NCBI RefSeq assembly: GCF_014054725.1 | Contig: NZ_CP059563.1 | Coordinates: forward strand, 1,453,749-1,517,748 | Length of the DNA: 64,000 bases | From: Conchiformibius steedae | GTDB lineage: Bacteria > Pseudomonadota > Gammaproteobacteria > Burkholderiales > Neisseriaceae | Direction of reading: 5' to 3' | Shown: positions 34,942-45,769 of the stretch, in pieces | Layout of the letters: each line of letters starts with the position of its first letter | How positions within the stretch are numbered: position 1 is the first letter of the stretch | Program-made: the position numbers and the translations under genes | The notes under the pieces: generated by a model | The model's database searches: none | The model's input: the letters and a program-made list of their open reading frames with translations, nothing else | What the model was told of the DNA's origin: nothing

Positions 34942-35715
34942 ATGAAACGCCTGTTGTCTGTTTTTTTGTTGCTGCCCTGTTTGCAGGGCTGTTCGCCTGA
35001 AGACGCGCCCGCTGCCGATGCCCCCGCGCCCAAAACGCAATACCGCGTGTTTATTGAGCAGTCGCATCCGCCGTTTATCATGCACGGCGGCGACCAAGCC
35101 AGCGGTTTTGAATACGAAATATTGGAAGCCATCGGCAAAAAAGAAGGATTTTCCTTGCACTACACCCCCTATTTGTGGGCAGAACTGTTTGATGCCTTAC
35201 AACAGGGCAAAGCCGATATTATCAGCGCAGGCATTACCGTAACCGATGCGCGTAAAAGCAAAATGCTGTTTGCCAACCCGCATTTTGAAACCGAATCGGT
35301 GCTGCTGGTGCATAAAAACAGCAATATCAAGAGCTTTAACGATATTATCGGTAAAAAAATCGCCGCCAAAAAAGGCACGGTACAGGAACAGATTGTCCAG
35401 CAATACCAAAAAGGCTACGGGCAAGTGGTGGATATTCCGACCACTTGGATGAGCGTAAGCCGCACCATGACCGCCCAAACCGACGGTGCAGTGGGCGACT
35501 TCGGCGTGATGCAGTACTACACCAAACAATACGGTTCGCAATACGGTTTGGAACTGATACGCGACCCCAAAGCCGTTAAAGAACAACTGGCTTTCGCCGT
35601 CAAATTAGGCAATAGCGAATTGCAAGGCAAACTCAACAGCGGCTTGGCAAAAATCAAAGCCGATGGCAGCTACGAACGCATTTACCAAAAATGGTTTGGC
35701 GAAACCCACAAATAA
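34942..35715 (+). CDS. Family 3 solute-binding lipoprotein (amino-acid type)
   Basis: 257 residues from ATG 34942. The lipoprotein signal ends at LPCLQGC with Cys17. The mature part has the order of family 3 binding proteins: YRVFIEQSHPPFIM, GFEYEILEAIGKKEGF, ADIISAGITVTDARKSKMLF and GKKIAAKKGTVQEQ, then YERIYQKWFG at the end. Such proteins deliver polar amino acids to an ABC permease. No permease or ATPase gene is adjacent, so its transporter is unknown. AAGGA at 34931 sets the start; the frame extends upstream through repeat DNA and should not be used. Confidence 0.85.
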   Translation: MKRLLSVFLLLPCLQGCSPEDAPAADAPAPKTQYRVFIEQSHPPFIMHGGDQASGFEYEILEAIGKKEGFSLHYTPYLWAELFDALQQGKADIISAGITVTDARKSKMLFANPHFETESVLLVHKNSNIKSFNDIIGKKIAAKKGTVQEQIVQQYQKGYGQVVDIPTTWMSVSRTMTAQTDGAVGDFGVMQYYTKQYGSQYGLELIRDPKAVKEQLAFAVKLGNSELQGKLNSGLAKIKADGSYERIYQKWFGETHK

Positions 35716-35732
35716 ACCATTGATTTACCTAA

Positions 35733-37150
<1,418 letters not shown>

Positions 37151-37238
37151 ATACGCCGTTTTTCTGCTGCCTGAATATGTGGTTTTTCCGCACGTTTAGG
37201 CAGCTTTGCTACCCATGTCTTTTTCAGGAAAGCCCATT

Positions 37239-38273
37239 ATGAGCCAATCCCTCAGCTACCGCGATGCCGGCGTGGACATCGCCGCCGGCGACCAACTGGT
37301 TGAAAACATCAAGCCTTTTGCCAAACGCACCCTGCGCCCCGAAGTATTGGGCGATTTGGGCGGATTTGGCGCACTGGTGGAAATCAGCCGCAAATACCGC
37401 AATCCCGTGTTGGTCAGCGGCACGGACGGCGTGGGGACGAAACTCAAGCTGGCGTTTGAATGGGACAAACACGACACCGTTGGCATTGATTTGGTGGCGA
37501 TGAGCGTAAACGATATTTTGGTTCAAGGTGCAGAACCTTTGTTTTTCCTAGATTATTTCGCCTGCGGCAAGCTGGATGTGGCGCGCGCCACCGATGTGAT
37601 TAAAGGCATTGCCGAAGGCTGCGAACAATCGGGTTGCGCCCTGATTGGCGGCGAAACCGCCGAAATGCCCGGAATGTACCCCGAAGGCGAATACGATTTG
37701 GCGGGCTTTGCCGTGGGCGTGGTGGAAAAAGACCAAGTGATTAACGGGCGCAGCATTGCCACAGGCGATGTGGTGCTGGGCTTGGCATCCAACGGCGCCC
37801 ATTCCAACGGTTATTCATTGATTCGCAAAATTTTGGCGCGGGACAAACCCGATTTGGACGCTCCGTTTGACGGCGGCAAAACCCTGCGCGAAGCCATTAT
37901 TGCGCCGACACGCTTGTATGTGAAACCGATTTTACAAGTCTTAAAACAATACGAAATCAAAGGTATGGCACACATCACGGGCGGCGGCATCACCGAAAAC
38001 CTGCCGCGCGTGCTGCCTGAAAACTGCGTTGCTCAAATCAAGGCTTCCGCATGGCAGATGCCCAAGCTGTTCCAATGGCTGCAACAGGCAGGCAATGTGG
38101 ACACGCAGGAAATGTACCGCACCTTTAACTGCGGCATCGGCATGACGCTGGTGGTGTCTGCCGAAGTGGCGGATGCCGTTGCCGCCCTGTTAAGCGAATT
38201 GGGCGAAACCGTGTACCGCTTGGGCGAAATCCGCACCCGCAATGGCGACGAACATCAAACCCAAATCGCATGA
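37239..38273 (+). CDS. purM: Phosphoribosylformylglycinamidine cyclo-ligase PurM
   Basis: 344 residues from ATG 37239; E. coli PurM is 345. [46 protein letters not shown] and [17 protein letters not shown] are family signatures. It closes the imidazole ring to give AIR in purine synthesis. AGGAAAG upstream decides the start; the upstream in-frame ATG at 37206 would add residues not found in PurM. The stop overlaps ubiC (ATGA). Confidence 0.96.
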   Translation: MSQSLSYRDAGVDIAAGDQLVENIKPFAKRTLRPEVLGDLGGFGALVEISRKYRNPVLVSGTDGVGTKLKLAFEWDKHDTVGIDLVAMSVNDILVQGAEPLFFLDYFACGKLDVARATDVIKGIAEGCEQSGCALIGGETAEMPGMYPEGEYDLAGFAVGVVEKDQVINGRSIATGDVVLGLASNGAHSNGYSLIRKILARDKPDLDAPFDGGKTLREAIIAPTRLYVKPILQVLKQYEIKGMAHITGGGITENLPRVLPENCVAQIKASAWQMPKLFQWLQQAGNVDTQEMYRTFNCGIGMTLVVSAEVADAVAALLSELGETVYRLGEIRTRNGDEHQTQIA

Positions 38274-38746
38274 ATCCTGCCCTAATTTGGCAGGAAAACT
38301 GCCCCGCCGCCCCCGACAGCGCACTCTACCGCTTGGCAACGCAGCAATCGCTGACCCAAGCCCTACGCGCCACGGGGGCGGCGTTTGATGTGGATTTGCG
38401 TTATTTGGGCGTGGCGGACGTGCCTGCCTGTTTGCAGGACTGTTTACCCAACACACAAGCCTTTATCCGCGAAGTGGATTTGCGCTTAAACGGCACGGCG
38501 GTGGTACGCGCCTACAGCGCCTGCGCCATCGGTTCGGCGTGGCAAACCGTATTGCATTGCGGCAGCCGCCCTTTGGGGGAAATTTTATTTGGCGATAAGG
38601 CTTGCCAATGGACACGCAGCCCGATGCAATACAGCATAGCACTTTCAGGCAGTGTGCTGGCGCGGCGGTCGTGGTTTGGTAATCCGAACGGGGAAATTTT
38701 GTATTTGGCGGAATGTTTTTTGGCAGCAATGGCAGATTTTGTTTAA
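38270..38746 (+). CDS. ubiC: Chorismate--pyruvate lyase UbiC
   Basis: 158 residues. [32 protein letters not shown] and the closing [24 protein letters not shown] follow the UbiC pattern, including the Arg and the late Glu of the product pocket. It makes 4-hydroxybenzoate for ubiquinone. It overlaps the purM stop by four bases, so it is coupled to purine synthesis genes; no other ubi gene is near. Confidence 0.86.
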   Translation: MNPALIWQENCPAAPDSALYRLATQQSLTQALRATGAAFDVDLRYLGVADVPACLQDCLPNTQAFIREVDLRLNGTAVVRAYSACAIGSAWQTVLHCGSRPLGEILFGDKACQWTRSPMQYSIALSGSVLARRSWFGNPNGEILYLAECFLAAMADFV

Positions 38747-38801
38747 CGGCATTTTTACCACACCCACTACACGCAATCCCTACCGCTGCCGCAAAACGCG
38801 C

Positions 38802-38807
38802 TATAAT
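38802..38807 (+). promoter_or_regulatory. Probable -10 box for ybaB
   Basis: TATAAT followed by CCGCCTTTTTT, 65 bases before the start. Same form as at 3346, 4244 and 40562. Confidence 0.6.
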
Positions 38808-38871
38808 CCGCCTTTTTTCACGCTGTCTGCACAGGCAGCCGTTTATTGAATCACACAAAAGGAATATCCCC

Positions 38872-39207
38872 ATGTTTGGAAAAGCCGGACTCGGCGGCCT
38901 GATGCAGCAGGCGCAAAGAATGCAGGACAACATCAAAAAAGCCCAAGCCGAATTGGCACAAACCGAAGTGGTGGGCGAAGCGGGCAACGGCTTGGTTCGC
39001 ATTACCGCCACCTGTAACCACGCTGTCCGCGCCGTACACATCAGCCCCGACCTGATTGCCGAAGCCGCAGACGATGCAGAAATGTTGGAAGATTTGGTGC
39101 TTGCCGCGCTCAATGAAGCCCACGATAAAGCCGAAGCCGCCACTTCTGCGCGGATGTCGCAATTTACCCAAGGTTTGCCCCCCGGTATGGGCGATTTCTT
39201 TAAATAA
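38872..39207 (+). CDS. ybaB: YbaB/EbfC nucleoid-associated protein
   Basis: 111 residues from ATG 38872. GLGGLMQQAQRMQDNIKKAQ at the start and GLPPGMGDFF at the end are family marks. The middle EVVGEAGNGLVRITATCNH fits. The dimer binds DNA as tweezers. It is often paired with recR and dnaX, neither of which is here. AAAAGGA upstream supports the start. Confidence 0.93.
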   Translation: MFGKAGLGGLMQQAQRMQDNIKKAQAELAQTEVVGEAGNGLVRITATCNHAVRAVHISPDLIAEAADDAEMLEDLVLAALNEAHDKAEAATSARMSQFTQGLPPGMGDFFK

Positions 39208-39221
39208 ATCATTCTGCTGAC

Positions 39222-39257
39222 AACGGCATCGGTGCGCCGCCGATGCCGTTATTTTTT
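39222..39257 (+). terminator. Rho-independent terminator after ybaB
   Basis: AACGGCATCGG (39222-39232) pairs with CCGATGCCGTT (39240-39250), followed by ATTTTTTAT. It covers the upstream in-frame ATG (39243) of hemW, which argues against that start. Confidence 0.9.
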
Positions 39258-39272
39258 ATCGGAACATCCATT

Positions 39273-40445
39273 ATGCCCCTATCCGCCGCTTCCCTGCCCG
39301 CGCTGCCGCCCTTGTCCCTATACGTCCATATTCCGTGGTGCGTACAAAAATGTCCCTATTGCGATTTTAATTCGCACCGCTTGCCCGCCGTGTTAGACGA
39401 AACACACTATATCAACGCCCTATTGATTGATTTACAACAAGAATTACCCAATATTTGGGGGCGCAGCGTGGAAACCGTGTTTATCGGCGGCGGCACGCCC
39501 AGCGTATTCAGTGCCGAATCGATTAACACCTTACTCAGCGGCATCCGTGCGCTGGTCAAACTCAATCCCGAAGCCGAAATCACTTTAGAAGCCAACCCCG
39601 GTACATTTGAACGCGAGCGTTTTCAAGGTTTTAAAGAAGCAGGCATCAACCGCTTATCCGTCGGCGTGCAAAGTTTTGACAACGACAAACTGCACACCCT
39701 TGGGCGCATTCACAACGCCGATGAAGCCCGCGCCGCGCTGCACACTGCCACCCAGATTTTTGAACGGGTAAACATTGATTTAATGTATGCCCTACCCCAG
39801 CAAACCCCCACACAAGCACAACATGATGTACAAACCGCTTGCGATTTGGGCGTGTCGCACATCAGTGCCTACCACCTCACTTTAGAACCCAATACCGCTT
39901 TCGCCCACCGTCCGCCATCAGGTTTGCCTGTAGATGATGCCGCGCAAGACATTGAAGATGCCGTTCATCACACCCTCACCCAAAACGGTTTTCAGGCTTA
40001 CGAAACCAGCGCGTTTGCCAAACACACCAGCCAACGCGCCCGCCACAATCTGAATTATTGGCAGTTTGGCGACTACATCGGCATCGGCGCGGGCGCACAT
40101 GGCAAAATTTCCTATCCGCAGCGCATCGAACGCACCGTCCGCAGCCGTCACCCCAACGACTATTTACGCGCCATGCACGGTAATCCCGCCGATGCGATTG
40201 TGCGCCGCGATATTCCCGTTCAGGATTTGGCGGGCGAATTTATGATGAACGCGCTGCGCCTGCAGGACGGCGTGCCTGCCGCGTGGTTGCCCGAACGCAC
40301 AGGCGTTTCCCCTGCCCGTATCGCCCGCGCCATCGCCCAAGCCCAACAAAAAGGTCTGCTCGACAGCGACCCGCGTTATTTCCGCGCCACCGCTTTAGGC
40401 AGACGTTTTTTAAACGATTTAATCGGATTATTTTTATATAGTTAA
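39273..40445 (+). CDS. hemW: Radical SAM heme chaperone HemW
   Basis: 390 residues from ATG 39273. The cluster motif is CVQKCPYC (Cys23, 27, 30), with YVHIPWC before it. FIGGGTPS and EANPGT follow, as does the HemW C-terminal domain (GEFMMNALRLQDGV). It resembles HemN but has CxxxCxxC without the extra Cys of true coproporphyrinogen dehydrogenase. HemW delivers heme to membrane respiratory proteins. The last codons (Tyr-Ser) and TAA come from the terminal repeat of the element at 40437. Confidence 0.93.
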   Translation: MPLSAASLPALPPLSLYVHIPWCVQKCPYCDFNSHRLPAVLDETHYINALLIDLQQELPNIWGRSVETVFIGGGTPSVFSAESINTLLSGIRALVKLNPEAEITLEANPGTFERERFQGFKEAGINRLSVGVQSFDNDKLHTLGRIHNADEARAALHTATQIFERVNIDLMYALPQQTPTQAQHDVQTACDLGVSHISAYHLTLEPNTAFAHRPPSGLPVDDAAQDIEDAVHHTLTQNGFQAYETSAFAKHTSQRARHNLNYWQFGDYIGIGAGAHGKISYPQRIERTVRSRHPNDYLRAMHGNPADAIVRRDIPVQDLAGEFMMNALRLQDGVPAAWLPERTGVSPARIARAIAQAQQKGLLDSDPRYFRATALGRRFLNDLIGLFLYS

Positions 40446-40545
40446 TGTGATTTATTTTTCATACAAGGCGGCGATGCCGCAGACAGTATGGGTAATACGG
40501 CAAGGCGAGCCAACGCCGTATGAGAAATAAAGCATATTGACTATA
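40437..40545. repeat. 109-bp terminal-inverted-repeat element, related second type
   Basis: Begins TATAGTTAATGTGATTTATT and ends with GAAATAAAGCATATTGACTATA, imperfect inverted repeats of about 28 bases. The core (ACAAGGCGGCGATGCCGC, then CAACGCCGTATGAG) differs from the 107-bp elements but shares TATAGT ends and overall design. Its left end supplies the hemW stop. Its right end carries TTGACT, which could act as -35 for the next gene. Confidence 0.8.
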
Positions 40546-40567
40546 GACGGCACAGGCTGGGTATAAT
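40537..40567 (+). promoter_or_regulatory. Probable promoter of the RDD-SMR genes
   Basis: TATAAT at 40562-40567, then CCCCGTTTTTA. TTGACT at 40537-40542 lies inside the repeat element with a 19-base spacer, longer than ideal. The -10 box alone has the form common in this window. Confidence 0.5.
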
Positions 40568-40596
40568 CCCCGTTTTTACCCACACCCGCCCCAATA

Positions 40597-41130
40597 ATGT
40601 CCGACAACCGTTCCGATTTCCGTCCTGCGCCGCTGCGCCGCCGCCTGTTTGCCCTCAGTTACGAATCTTTGCTGGTGGGCGCAGTCGGTATGGTGGCACT
40701 GTTGCCCGCCGCCGTGCTGCAAACCCTCGCGCAACACCGTTTGCCCGCCTTATTGCCCTTTATGCCCGTGATACAAGCCGTATTGCTGTTGGGCGGATGG
40801 TGGCTGTATTTCAGACTGAATTGGCGGCGCGAATCGCAAACGCTGCCGATGCGGGTGTGGCGCATTGGTTTAAGCGCGGCAGACGGCGCACGCCCCAGCT
40901 TGGCACGTTTGCGCCTGCGTTTTGCTTGGGCGAGTATCTTTTTGATTTTTATTCCGCTGATGGCGTATATCGCTTTTAAACACATGGGCGTTGCCCCGCG
41001 CATGGCGTTTTTTACCGCGCTGCTGTGGTGGATTTTGCCGTGGGGATTTGCGCTGTTTCATCCGCAACGGCAGTTTTTATACGACCATTTGGCGGGAACG
41101 CGCTTGGAAGACTTAAGGAACACACCATGA
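40597..41130 (+). CDS. RDD family membrane protein
   Basis: 177 residues with about four hydrophobic segments. LRRRLFALSYESLLVGAVGMV holds the Arg and the altered Asp position of the RDD motif, WRRESQTLPMRVWRIGL is the conserved middle, and the end reads LYDHLAGTRLEDL, again usual. The function of most RDD proteins is unknown; some have ion antiport roles. The stop overlaps the start of the SMR gene. Confidence 0.85.
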   Translation: MSDNRSDFRPAPLRRRLFALSYESLLVGAVGMVALLPAAVLQTLAQHRLPALLPFMPVIQAVLLLGGWWLYFRLNWRRESQTLPMRVWRIGLSAADGARPSLARLRLRFAWASIFLIFIPLMAYIAFKHMGVAPRMAFFTALLWWILPWGFALFHPQRQFLYDHLAGTRLEDLRNTP

Positions 41131-41462
41131 ATCACTGGATACTGCTGGCGTGTGCGATTGCTGCGGAAGTATGCGGTACCAGCTTATTGAAATACAGCAA
41201 CGGCTTTACCCGCATCGCGCCCACATTGGGCGCGTTGGTGGCATTCGCGGTGGCGTTTTATCTGGTGTCGCTGGTATTCCGCACCTTGCCCGTAGGCATT
41301 ACTTATGCCATTTGGTCGGGCTCGGGCATTGTGCTGACGGCTTTAATCGGCTGGGCGTTTTGGGGACAAAAACCTGATTTTCCCGCCTTGGCAGGCATGG
41401 CAATGATTATCGGCGGGGTGGTGGTGATTCAATTGTTTTCGCGCTCAACAGGCGGACATTGA
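41127..41462 (+). CDS. Small multidrug resistance (SMR) family transporter
   Basis: 111 residues with four membrane helices. Glu14 in LACAIAAEVCGTSLLK is the essential proton/substrate residue. FYLVSLVFRTLPVGITYAIWSGSGIV and GWAFWGQKPD are EmrE/SugE-type signatures. It is closer to the EmrE branch by the AIAAEV.GT.LLK segment. The transporter probably exports cationic compounds with proton exchange; substrates cannot be told from sequence. AAGGAA before the ATG gives a ribosome site within the RDD gene. Confidence 0.9.
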   Translation: MNHWILLACAIAAEVCGTSLLKYSNGFTRIAPTLGALVAFAVAFYLVSLVFRTLPVGITYAIWSGSGIVLTALIGWAFWGQKPDFPALAGMAMIIGGVVVIQLFSRSTGGH

Positions 41463-41463
41463 T

Positions 41464-42531
41464 TTACAACCATTTTTTAAAACCCCGCGCCTGTATCAAC
41501 GCGCCGATATGGGCTTTCGCCGAAGCCGCTAACGACGGCAGGTAATAGCCCCCTTCCAGCACCGACACAATACGCCCCTGCGCGTGACGTTCGGCAATCA
41601 ACACAATTTTTCGGGTTAGCCAAGCAAAATCGGCTTCGGTCAAACACAAATGTCCGATGTCATCATCACGGTGTGCGTCAAATCCCGCCGACAAGAAAAT
41701 CATCTGCGGATTAAACGAAGCCAGTTTCGGCAACCATTGCGCCCGCACCAAATAACGGAACGCGGCACTGCCGTCACCTGCCTGTAACGGATAATTGAAA
41801 ATATGGTGGCGGTCGCCGCGCACGGCATCGGTTTCGCTGCCGTTAAAGGGATAAAGCGGAAATTCAAAAGACGACAGCATCAACACACGCGGGTCGCCCG
41901 CAAAAATATTTTCTGTGCCGTCGCCGTGGTGCAGGTCAAAATCAATCACGGCAATGCGTTTAAGACGGTATTCGGCAACGGCGTGCATCACGCCTACGGC
42001 AATATTATTGATAAAACAAAAACCCGATGCTTGGTCGGCAGCGGCGTGATGCCCCGGTGGACGCACGGCACAAAAGGCGTTCTTGGCGTGTTTGCGCATG
42101 ACCATATCTACGGCTTTGACCACCGCACCCGCTGCGTAACGGGCTGCGTTTAAGGTATTGTGAGCCAAATAGGTGTCTTCATTGATTTTAACCACGCCGT
42201 TATCCGTGGGCAAACGGTTTTCCAAATCCGCCAAATAACGGCGGCTGTGCACCCGCGCCAATTGGATGTCCGATACTTCGGGGGCATCGGTTTTTTGCAA
42301 ACGCGCCCACAGCGGCGATTTTTTTAATGCCTGTTCAATTACGGTGATGCGTTCGGGCTGTTCGGGGTGCAGGGCATCGGTAAAGGCTGCCAAGCAGTGC
42401 GGGGAACTGACCCACGCGGTACGCCCGCGGTAGCCCACGGCGCGTAACAGGCGGCGTTTGAAAAAACGCAGATAACGCACAGGCAGTAAAAACAAGCGCA
42501 TCAAGCGCGGCGGTAGGCGTAAGGGCTTCAT
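41464..42531 (-). CDS. Histone deacetylase family protein
   Basis: 355 residues. HSRRYLADLE, RPPGHHAAADQASGFCFINN (the His-His pair of the active site), DFDLHHGDGTENIF (metal Asp and His) and LSAGFDAHRDDDIG are the HDAC/AcuC pattern. Bacterial members deacetylate acetylpolyamines or small acetylated compounds, or acetyl-lysine in acetoin metabolism. The N-terminus has about 35 extra basic residues. The start overlaps the pncC stop by four bases. Confidence 0.9.
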   Translation of the reverse strand: MKPLRLPPRLMRLFLLPVRYLRFFKRRLLRAVGYRGRTAWVSSPHCLAAFTDALHPEQPERITVIEQALKKSPLWARLQKTDAPEVSDIQLARVHSRRYLADLENRLPTDNGVVKINEDTYLAHNTLNAARYAAGAVVKAVDMVMRKHAKNAFCAVRPPGHHAAADQASGFCFINNIAVGVMHAVAEYRLKRIAVIDFDLHHGDGTENIFAGDPRVLMLSSFEFPLYPFNGSETDAVRGDRHHIFNYPLQAGDGSAAFRYLVRAQWLPKLASFNPQMIFLSAGFDAHRDDDIGHLCLTEADFAWLTRKIVLIAERHAQGRIVSVLEGGYYLPSLAASAKAHIGALIQARGFKKWL

Positions 42532-43004
42532 GCGGATGTTTTTAAATAGTGTTCCAACATCGCCAGCGCGTATTGCACGGCTTGGGTGCGGATTTGGCGG
42601 CGGTCGCCGTCAAAACGGTATTGTTTCGCCCAAATACGCTGTTTGGTGGCAAACCCGAACCACACTGTTCCTACGGGTTTGGCTTCGCTGCCGCCGTCCG
42701 GTCCAGCAATGCCCGTTATCGCCAAGGCATAATCGTTGCGGGTCGCCACCAGTGCGCCCAATGCCATTTCACGCACGGTTTCTTCGCTGACTGCACCGTA
42801 ATGGCGCAAAGTGGCGGGCATCACATTGAGCTGTTCGGTTTTGGCTTGGTTGGAATAAGTGACAAAACCGCGTTGGAAAAAGGCAGAACTGCCCGCTTGC
42901 GAGGTCAGTTCCGCCGCCAACAGCCCACCCGTGCAGGATTCAGCAGTGGTAACGGTTTGTTTGCGGGCAGTGAGTTCGCGGGCGATGTATTCGATTCGGG
43001 TCAT
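42528..43004 (-). CDS. pncC: Nicotinamide-nucleotide amidohydrolase PncC (CinA C-terminal family)
   Basis: 158 residues. TVTTAESCTGGLLAAELTSQAG holds the catalytic Ser, SEETVREMALGA follows, and AITGIAGPDGGSEAKPVGTVWFG completes the CinA C-terminal domain. It converts NMN to nicotinate mononucleotide in NAD salvage. It lacks the CinA N-terminal domain. It starts two bases after the methyltransferase stop and overlaps the deacetylase gene; with HDAC proteins also tied to small-molecule deacylation this forms a compact operon. Confidence 0.92.
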   Translation of the reverse strand: MTRIEYIARELTARKQTVTTAESCTGGLLAAELTSQAGSSAFFQRGFVTYSNQAKTEQLNVMPATLRHYGAVSEETVREMALGALVATRNDYALAITGIAGPDGGSEAKPVGTVWFGFATKQRIWAKQYRFDGDRRQIRTQAVQYALAMLEHYLKTSA

Positions 43005-43006
43005 GG

Positions 43007-44167
43007 TTACAGGTTTTCAGACGCTTTGCGGCGGTTTGCGCCCGCCACCATTTCAAGCAGATACAAACGGCAATCCAAATTGCCGTTAAACACAGGGATT
43101 TTGCGTTTGGGCGACAAGCGCATCAGCTTGGTCATTTCGCGGTCGCTGCTGAGCAGTGCCGCCATCCAACCTGCATAATGCTGTTTCAGCCAGCTACCCA
43201 ACTGCGGATACAGCGCGTGCAAAGCCTGTACTTCCGCCAAACGCACGCCGTAAGGCGGATTAGACAGCAGAATGCCCGCCTCGGCAGGCGGGCGCGTATC
43301 GCATACGTCTTGACAGGAAAACGCAATCACATCTGCCACCCCTGCCGCCGCCGCATTGCTACGCGCAGCGGCAATCATGGCGCGGTCGTGGTCGGACGCA
43401 GCAATCGGCGCAACAGGCACATCGCGCACCGCAGCACGCGCTTCATCACGCACCTGCTGCCACAGCCCCGCATCAAAGCCCTTTAAATGCTCAAACGCAA
43501 AACCACGCATCAATCCGGGGGCGCGATTTTGTGCCAGCCAAGCCGCTTCAATGGCAATTGTGCCGCTGCCGCAAAACGGGTCTTGAAACGGCTGCGTACC
43601 GTTATATCCCGCCAACACCAGCAGTCCCGCCGCCAAATTCTCACGCAAAGGCGCATCGCCCTGCTCGCGGCGATAACCGCGTTTAAACAATGCCTCGCCG
43701 CTGGTGTCCAACAGCAGCACCGCTTCACGCTCGCCCGCAAACACATGAATACGCACATCAGGTTGCTCTTTGCTCACGCTCGGACGTGCGCCCGTTTCCG
43801 CACGGAACACATCGCACACCGCGTCTTTTACTTTTAAAGCAGCAAAGTTCAGGCTTTTTAACGGCGAACGTTTGCCCTCGATATGGATTTTAAAACGCTG
43901 TTGCACATCAAACCATTGTGTCCACGCACAACGCTGCGCCAAGCCATAAATATCCTGTTCGCTGCGGTACTTGCCCCGCGCCAGTTCCAATAACACACGT
44001 GAAGCGGTGCGGCTGTGCAAATTGGCGCGGTACACTTCCGCCAAACCGCCCACACACGACACCCCGCCATCTGTCGCCCGAACCGCCGTACAGCCGATTG
44101 CGCTTAATTCTTGCGCCAACACGCCTTCCAAACCGCGCGGGCAAGTGGCAAATAAAGTATAAATCAT
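43007..44167 (-). CDS. THUMP-domain class I rRNA/RNA methyltransferase (RlmL-like)
   Basis: 386 residues. An N-terminal THUMP region (about 5-155, beginning [19 protein letters not shown]) is followed by the UPF0020 methyltransferase domain, with [15 protein letters not shown] as the SAM motif and [11 protein letters not shown] as motif IV. It matches the N-terminal half of E. coli RlmL, which methylates G2445 of 23S rRNA. It lacks the RlmK half. The substrate is inferred from the family. First gene of a three-gene leftward operon. Confidence 0.87.
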   Translation of the reverse strand: MIYTLFATCPRGLEGVLAQELSAIGCTAVRATDGGVSCVGGLAEVYRANLHSRTASRVLLELARGKYRSEQDIYGLAQRCAWTQWFDVQQRFKIHIEGKRSPLKSLNFAALKVKDAVCDVFRAETGARPSVSKEQPDVRIHVFAGEREAVLLLDTSGEALFKRGYRREQGDAPLRENLAAGLLVLAGYNGTQPFQDPFCGSGTIAIEAAWLAQNRAPGLMRGFAFEHLKGFDAGLWQQVRDEARAAVRDVPVAPIAASDHDRAMIAAARSNAAAAGVADVIAFSCQDVCDTRPPAEAGILLSNPPYGVRLAEVQALHALYPQLGSWLKQHYAGWMAALLSSDREMTKLMRLSPKRKIPVFNGNLDCRLYLLEMVAGANRRKASENL

Positions 44168-44226
44168 GAAAACATTTCAAAAAAGCAGTCAGCAGCGATT
44201 ATACTGCGTTTGCCGCAGCGTGTCTG

Positions 44227-45108
44227 TCAGGCAGCGTTTTTTGCCGTTTCATGCACGGGGGCGCGAATCAAGCCCACCCCAAACGCATGCGGACCGATAT
44301 GCGCCGCCACCACAGGGCTGATGGGATAAGACGGCAGATGGCGCAACTGATTACGCGATTCCAAAATATCTTCCAAATCGCGGTGCAGTTCCAAATCGCC
44401 CGAATACAGCGTAAACACCGAATAACTGCCGTGTTCCAACACCCGCGCCACACGGTCGGACAACACCCGCATTGCCCGCGCCGTCGTCATAATCCGTTCC
44501 GCCACTTCCGCCTCGCCCCTGCGGTTGATATGAATCAGCGGTTTTAAGCGCAACAGATTGGCAACAAAGCCCGACACCCGCGACAAACGCCCGTTATACA
44601 GCAGATAGCTCAAATCCGACACCCCGAACATCACTTGGCAGTCGCTGCGCAGCTCATCCAAGCGCGACAAAGTTTGTTCCATAGACAGACCCTTTTTAAA
44701 ACAACGGTCTGCTTCCAATGCCATCATGCCCTCAATAAACGTTCCGCTGCGGCTGTCAAACACACGGATAATCATTTTTCCTTCAAACAGCGGAATAATT
44801 TCGCGCACACGGGCGCAGGTTTTGCTCAAGGCTTCCGACATGCCCACAAACAGCACTTCCCGATAGCCTTCATCCATAATTTTTAAGAAAAATTTGGTAA
44901 TTTCCAAACGGCTCGGCGGCGAGGTTTTCGCCAATGCCTGCGGATTTTCCAACATCCAGTTCTGAAAATCACCGTTTTTCAGGCTCAAACCGTCAATATA
45001 ACGCCTGTTGCCCAATTCAATATTTAAACGCAAAATACGGATATTGTGTTGATAAGGGTGATAATCCAAACACGAAGTGGACATTGCCACAACCAGTTTT
45101 TTACCCAT
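44227..45108 (-). CDS. DegV family fatty-acid-binding protein
   Basis: 293 residues. SRLEITKFFLKIMDEGYREVLFVGMSEALSKT resembles the conserved TSQPS/SS.LSGT part of DegV, VFDSRSGTFIEGMMALEA the next motif, and SDLSYLLYNGRLSRVSGFVANLLRLKPLI the clearest family signature. DegV proteins (FakB type) bind fatty acids for a kinase in Firmicutes; in this group the partner is unknown. Single gene. Confidence 0.85.
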   Translation of the reverse strand: MGKKLVVAMSTSCLDYHPYQHNIRILRLNIELGNRRYIDGLSLKNGDFQNWMLENPQALAKTSPPSRLEITKFFLKIMDEGYREVLFVGMSEALSKTCARVREIIPLFEGKMIIRVFDSRSGTFIEGMMALEADRCFKKGLSMEQTLSRLDELRSDCQVMFGVSDLSYLLYNGRLSRVSGFVANLLRLKPLIHINRRGEAEVAERIMTTARAMRVLSDRVARVLEHGSYSVFTLYSGDLELHRDLEDILESRNQLRHLPSYPISPVVAAHIGPHAFGVGLIRAPVHETAKNAA

Positions 45109-45154
45109 ACAGACAGTTTCCTAATGCACAGTCATACCGTTATTGTAAAGAATT

Positions 45155-45769
45155 TTAACGTAAATTGATATACAACGGCAGCGATGCCGCTGCCATAACT
45201 TTGCGGTAGGCTTGCGCCTTTTGCAGCAAAGGCAAAGGATAGGCGCGTGATGAAGAAGGCAGACGGTATAAAGTCAGCTCACGCCCCGCACAGCAGGCGG
45301 TAACGGGCGCAGCAATAGTTGGCAATTTCGCCCCTGCGCCCAACTGCGGCAGCAGGATTTGCGCCGCCTTATCGCCGGTAAACGCCACAGTTTGACACTG
45401 CGGCAGCCGTGTCAGCAGCTCGGATAAATCCACTGCCTGCACCACTTCCAAAAAACGGTCGGAAGCATTACCGCGCAAACGGCGCACTTGCGCCGCCGCA
45501 TCGCCCACCGCAATGCCCGCTTGATTTAAAAACGCACGGATTGCCTGTTCGCGAAACGTTTTGGCAGCCGTATCCACAAAATAATCCTTATCGCCAAAAA
45601 ACACCAGCCCGAAAATCCGCCACATATCGTTTTGAAAATTGGGATAATAAAAATCCATTTTCCAACGCCCGCGCGGTGGCGGAAAACTGCCGAGCATCAG
45701 CAATTTGGTATGCGGCGGCGCAAACGGCGGCAGCGGGTGGGGTTCAATGGCAATATTTTCACTGTTCAT
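45155..45769 (-). CDS. Uracil-DNA glycosylase family protein
   Basis: 204 residues. TKLLMLGSFPPPRGRWKMDFYYPNFQNDMWRIFG holds the family motif 1 (GSFPP followed by an aromatic pair), and LYRLPSSSRAYP is motif 2 near the C-terminus, in the place of the usual LPSTS. The group removes damaged or deaminated bases. The exact base cannot be told. The ATG shares a base with the TAA of the upstream gene. Together with that gene and the restriction-modification genes it forms one leftward series. Confidence 0.78.
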   Translation of the reverse strand: MNSENIAIEPHPLPPFAPPHTKLLMLGSFPPPRGRWKMDFYYPNFQNDMWRIFGLVFFGDKDYFVDTAAKTFREQAIRAFLNQAGIAVGDAAAQVRRLRGNASDRFLEVVQAVDLSELLTRLPQCQTVAFTGDKAAQILLPQLGAGAKLPTIAAPVTACCAGRELTLYRLPSSSRAYPLPLLQKAQAYRKVMAAASLPLYINLR

